A stretch of DNA of 8,386 bases from NCBI GenBank assembly GCA_019314005.1, contig JAFDAE010000175.1, positions 1 to 8,386 of the forward strand, in the 5' to 3' direction. Origin of the DNA: Deltaproteobacteria bacterium. Its GTDB lineage: Bacteria; Desulfobacterota; Desulfobacteria; C00003060; C00003106. The position numbers were made by a program, and so were the translations under genes. The notes beneath the pieces are model-generated. The model searched no databases and had not been told where the DNA came from. It was given only the letters and a program-made list of their open reading frames with translations. Shown here one piece after another: positions 6,304-8,386 of this stretch (positions are counted from its first letter, which is position 1; each line of letters opens with the position of its first letter).

Positions 6304-7539
6304 GTGGTCAATAAACCTACATACGAAGAATTGGAACAAAGACCGGAAGAAGAGAGAATCAAAGCAGAAACAATTATCGAAAGCATGGGGGATGCTGTTT
6401 GCGTCTTATCTGCTGACTTTAGGGTCTTGTATGAGAATAAAATTTGTAGAGATGCTTTTGGAATACATACGGGTGAATATTGTTACAAAGTATATCAGAA
6501 CAGGGACCAGGTCTGTGAGAGGTGCCCTGTGGCCGCGTCTTTCAAGGACGGTGAGACCCACACCATGGAAAGAACCGCGCGGACTGAGAAAGGAATATTA
6601 TACATTGAGAATACCGCATCTCCCTTAAAAGATTCGCGAGGAGAAATCATAGCGTGTATCGAGGTTGTGAGAGATATCACCAAGCGCAAGCGGACGGAAC
6701 AGAGGTTGCATCAGAGCGAGGAGAAGCTCAAGGGGATTGTCGATTCGGTGACAGATTGCATGTGCATGATCGACGAGCATTTCAATGTTGTGTGGACAAA
6801 TGATATCGCAGAGCGCGTGTGCGGATCGGATATAGTGGGCGAGAAGTGTTATAGCGCTTATCACGGACGTGGGAAAATGTGCGACCCCTGCATCGTGCGA
6901 CAGTGTTTTGAAGACGGCATGGTTCACGAATTTGAGACGGAAATTCACAGAACTGGTGAAAAACGGACCTTCTGGTGTACGGCCAGCGTGGCTGAGCGTT
7001 ATGAGGACGGCCGCCCTAAAATGGTGGTGGAATTTTTGCGGGACATGACCGATCGCAAACGGGCCGAGCAAGCGCTGAGAGGTAGAGAAGCCGCTTTGGA
7101 GATTCAGGCTAATGAGTTTGCGGAAGTAAATATCGCGTTAAGGGTGTTGCTGAGGCAAAGAAATGTGGATAAGGCAGAGCTGGAAGAAAACGTATTGTCC
7201 AACGTTAAGCAACGGGTTTTACCCTACGTGGAAAAAGCAAAGAATAGCTGTACTGATCCGAAACAAATAGCCTGCTTGGACATAGTAAAAACAAATCTAA
7301 CTAATATTATTTCATCATTTTCTCGCACGCTATCCTCCAAATATTTAAGTCTTACTCCCGCAGAAATTGAGATAGCCAATCTTGTAAAGCAGAATAAGAC
7401 CACTAAGGAAGTGGCAGAAATGCTTACTCTATCCAGCAGGACGGTTGAGTCTCACAGAAGCAATATTAGAAAGAAACTCGGGCTAAGACAGAAGAAGGCC
7501 AACCTCAGAACCCACCTCTTATCGATCGAGGAATACTGA
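6304..7539 (+). CDS. PAS-PAS-coiled-coil-LuxR HTH regulator
   Basis: The product is a 411-residue protein without a receiver or kinase domain, likely a direct-sensing transcription factor or a partner of a kinase. A short coil (1-20) precedes PAS1 (about 21-130) with C60, C71 and C74 (CYKVYQNRDQVCERCP). PAS2 (about 137-255) has C182, C193 and C196 (CYSAYHGRGKMCDPC). Each PAS domain ends in a DITKRKR/DMTDRKR-type linker. A helical segment (about 256-345) precedes a LuxR/FixJ-type helix-turn-helix at 348-395 (LTPAEIEIANLVKQNKTTKE, then SSRTVESHRSNIRKKLGL). The start is GTG with an AAGGA site 9 nt upstream. It lies 132 bp after the hybrid kinase on the same strand, so read-through is plausible although inverted repeats lie between. 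Its PAS cysteine pattern resembles that of the kinase, suggesting related signals. The target promoters are unknown. Confidence 0.92.
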   Translation: MVNKPTYEELEQRPEEERIKAETIIESMGDAVCVLSADFRVLYENKICRDAFGIHTGEYCYKVYQNRDQVCERCPVAASFKDGETHTMERTARTEKGILYIENTASPLKDSRGEIIACIEVVRDITKRKRTEQRLHQSEEKLKGIVDSVTDCMCMIDEHFNVVWTNDIAERVCGSDIVGEKCYSAYHGRGKMCDPCIVRQCFEDGMVHEFETEIHRTGEKRTFWCTASVAERYEDGRPKMVVEFLRDMTDRKRAEQALRGREAALEIQANEFAEVNIALRVLLRQRNVDKAELEENVLSNVKQRVLPYVEKAKNSCTDPKQIACLDIVKTNLTNIISSFSRTLSSKYLSLTPAEIEIANLVKQNKTTKEVAEMLTLSSRTVESHRSNIRKKLGLRQKKANLRTHLLSIEEY

Positions 7540-7617
7540 AAGATCCTCCGTATTTTATCCGCAATAATTGAGGATTGTGATTGTATAAAGATTAATATAC
7601 TAAAACAATATACTCTT

Positions 7618-7759
7618 GAGGCAGTTTCAAAACGTTCAATTTTGTCCAAGGTCAAGAAAGGCGAAGATTTTAACCGCAGGAATACTTTGGGTATTTCGAG
7701 GATTAAAATCTGAGCCTGACGCAGAGATTGGGCAAAAGGGGACATTTTGAAACTGCCTC
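7618..7759. mobile_element. MITE-like element B (142 bp)
   Basis: The terminal inverted repeats are GAGGCAGTTTCAAAACGTTC at 7618-7637 and the complement of GACATTTTGAAACTGCCTC at 7741-7759: the outer 15 bp are perfect, with weaker pairing further inward. It encodes no protein. The core 7656-7703 matches the 803-850 core of element A (other strand) at 43 of 48 positions, and GCCTGACGC follows in both. I see no clear target duplication. It sits 63 bp upstream of the second kinase copy, where a sigma-54 promoter is found in front of the first copy. Confidence 0.72.
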
Positions 7760-7822
7760 TCATGTCTTTGCAAACAAAGCGGGTTGGGTATGTGTGCCTG
7801 CAAAAAAGGTAATGCAAAAGCA

Positions 7823-8386
7823 ATGGAGGATAAGCTGCCACATAAAAACTCGAAGCAAAGTGAAGATTCAATCAAAGCTTCCTATGATGAACTTAATCAA
7901 ATATTCAACAGCACAGCTCCCGGAATTCGTGTAGTTGACAAGGACTTTAACTTAGTTCGCGTTAACGATACATTTTGGAATTTGTCTGGAATAAGCCCGG
8001 AAGAAGGCATGGGCAAGAAGTGCTATGAGGTGTTGAGCGGTCCGAGCTGTCATACTCCGAACTGTCCGCTGGTCAGGATTCTCAGTGGTGAAAAATGCGT
8101 TGAATGCGATGTTGAAATGACACTCGACAACGGCGCCAAAATCCATTGCTGTGTGGCGGCAACGCCCTTTCTGGGCAGTAATGGCATACCGATCGGCATT
8201 GTCGAAGCTGTCAACGACATTACTGATCGCAAGAGGATTGAGGCGGAAGAAAAGAGACGCGCAACACAACTTCAGCATGCTCACAGGATGGAATCTGTCG
8301 GCGCTTTTGCCGCTAAGATTTCCCACAGGTTTAACAATCTGCTTATGGGTATTCAGGGGTATGCCTCTTTAATACTCATGGATATC
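7823..8386 (+). CDS. PAS hybrid histidine kinase copy 2, 3' end outside window
   Basis: The first 188 codons are visible. They contain the same PAS domain with the Cys triad (CYEVLSGPSCHTPNC) and the H-box SHRFNNLL, cut off within the dimerisation helix. Apart from the first 20 residues (MEDKLPHKNSKQSEDSIKAS here) there are only about 16 amino-acid differences from copy 1, for example S-to-P in the Cys segment, D-to-H before the CC pair and an extra Ala in GYASL. The start is less certain than in copy 1. ATG 7823 is preceded by AAAAAAGG with a long 13-nt gap, and an in-frame ATG at 7790 is possible. No sigma-54 promoter lies in the 283 bp upstream, which hold element B and AT-rich DNA instead. 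Whether the full kinase is intact cannot be seen. Confidence 0.88.
   Translation, partial: MEDKLPHKNSKQSEDSIKASYDELNQIFNSTAPGIRVVDKDFNLVRVNDTFWNLSGISPEEGMGKKCYEVLSGPSCHTPNCPLVRILSGEKCVECDVEMTLDNGAKIHCCVAATPFLGSNGIPIGIVEAVNDITDRKRIEAEEKRRATQLQHAHRMESVGAFAAKISHRFNNLLMGIQGYASLILMDI
7839..8386 (+). repeat. Direct repeat, right copy (kinase 5' half)
   Basis: This is the partner of 4607-5151. Similarity fades into the first codons, where the two starts are remodelled, although short stretches such as AAGGTAATG and GAGG..ATAA upstream suggest that the ancestral duplicated unit began further left. Confidence 0.88.

Noticed and set aside
7543..7575. ATCCTC...GAGGAT inverted repeat after the PAS-LuxR gene as a terminator
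   Set aside because: The stem is only 6 bp with a 21-nt loop and no following T-run.
7452..7875. Minus-strand ORFs of 79-139 aa over the intergenic region and element B
   Set aside because: They are composed of the antisense of the LuxR gene end, the repeat element and kinase copy 2, with no family resemblance.

Overview
The window looks like accessory or signalling DNA from a Desulfobacterota-type (deltaproteobacterial, sediment or anaerobe-like) chromosome. The reasons are an NtrC-type sigma-54 activator, PAS-rich hybrid kinases with a cysteine-rich PAS variant, a PAS-PAS-LuxR protein of a kind I associate with that phylum, and several short dispersed repeat families. The phylum is inferred from protein style, not proven.

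Left half, minus strand. Reading from 4241 down to 1, three genes lie head to tail: a sigma-54-dependent response regulator (4241-2889), a TonB-dependent outer-membrane receptor (2828-960), and a family-5 (peptide/nickel type) ABC-transporter substrate-binding lipoprotein running off the window (960-1). Receptor stop and lipoprotein start overlap as TAATG. The lipoprotein gene is interrupted in its signal-peptide codons by a 215-bp MITE-like element (703-917) with 16-bp terminal inverted repeats and a 5-bp target duplication TAAGC. Removing the element and one TAAGC restores an uninterrupted lipoprotein gene.

Centre, 4242-4590. This divergent intergenic region carries a near-consensus sigma-54 promoter facing right, sigma-70-like promoters facing left, and a palindrome (TGTAAC-N5-GTTACA) placed where an activator could bind. 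This suggests a self-contained regulatory circuit.

Right half, plus strand. A hybrid PAS histidine kinase with a C-terminal receiver (4591-6171) is followed by a PAS-PAS-coil-LuxR regulator (6304-7539), a second MITE-like element (7618-7759), and the first 188 codons of a near-identical second copy of the kinase (7823 to the window end). The two kinase copies are direct repeats about 3.23 kb apart.

Repeats decorate the gene boundaries. Heptamer tandem arrays (CAATCTT/CAATCGA) overlap the 3' ends of the activator and kinase genes, and a TTTGCGT-type repeat is read as part of the receptor signal peptide. The two MITE-like elements have different ends but share a 48-nt core. The most notable observations are the MITE-disrupted lipoprotein gene with a possible element-supplied restart codon, the modular MITE pair, the duplicated kinase cassette, and the cysteine-triad PAS domains shared by all the sensors.
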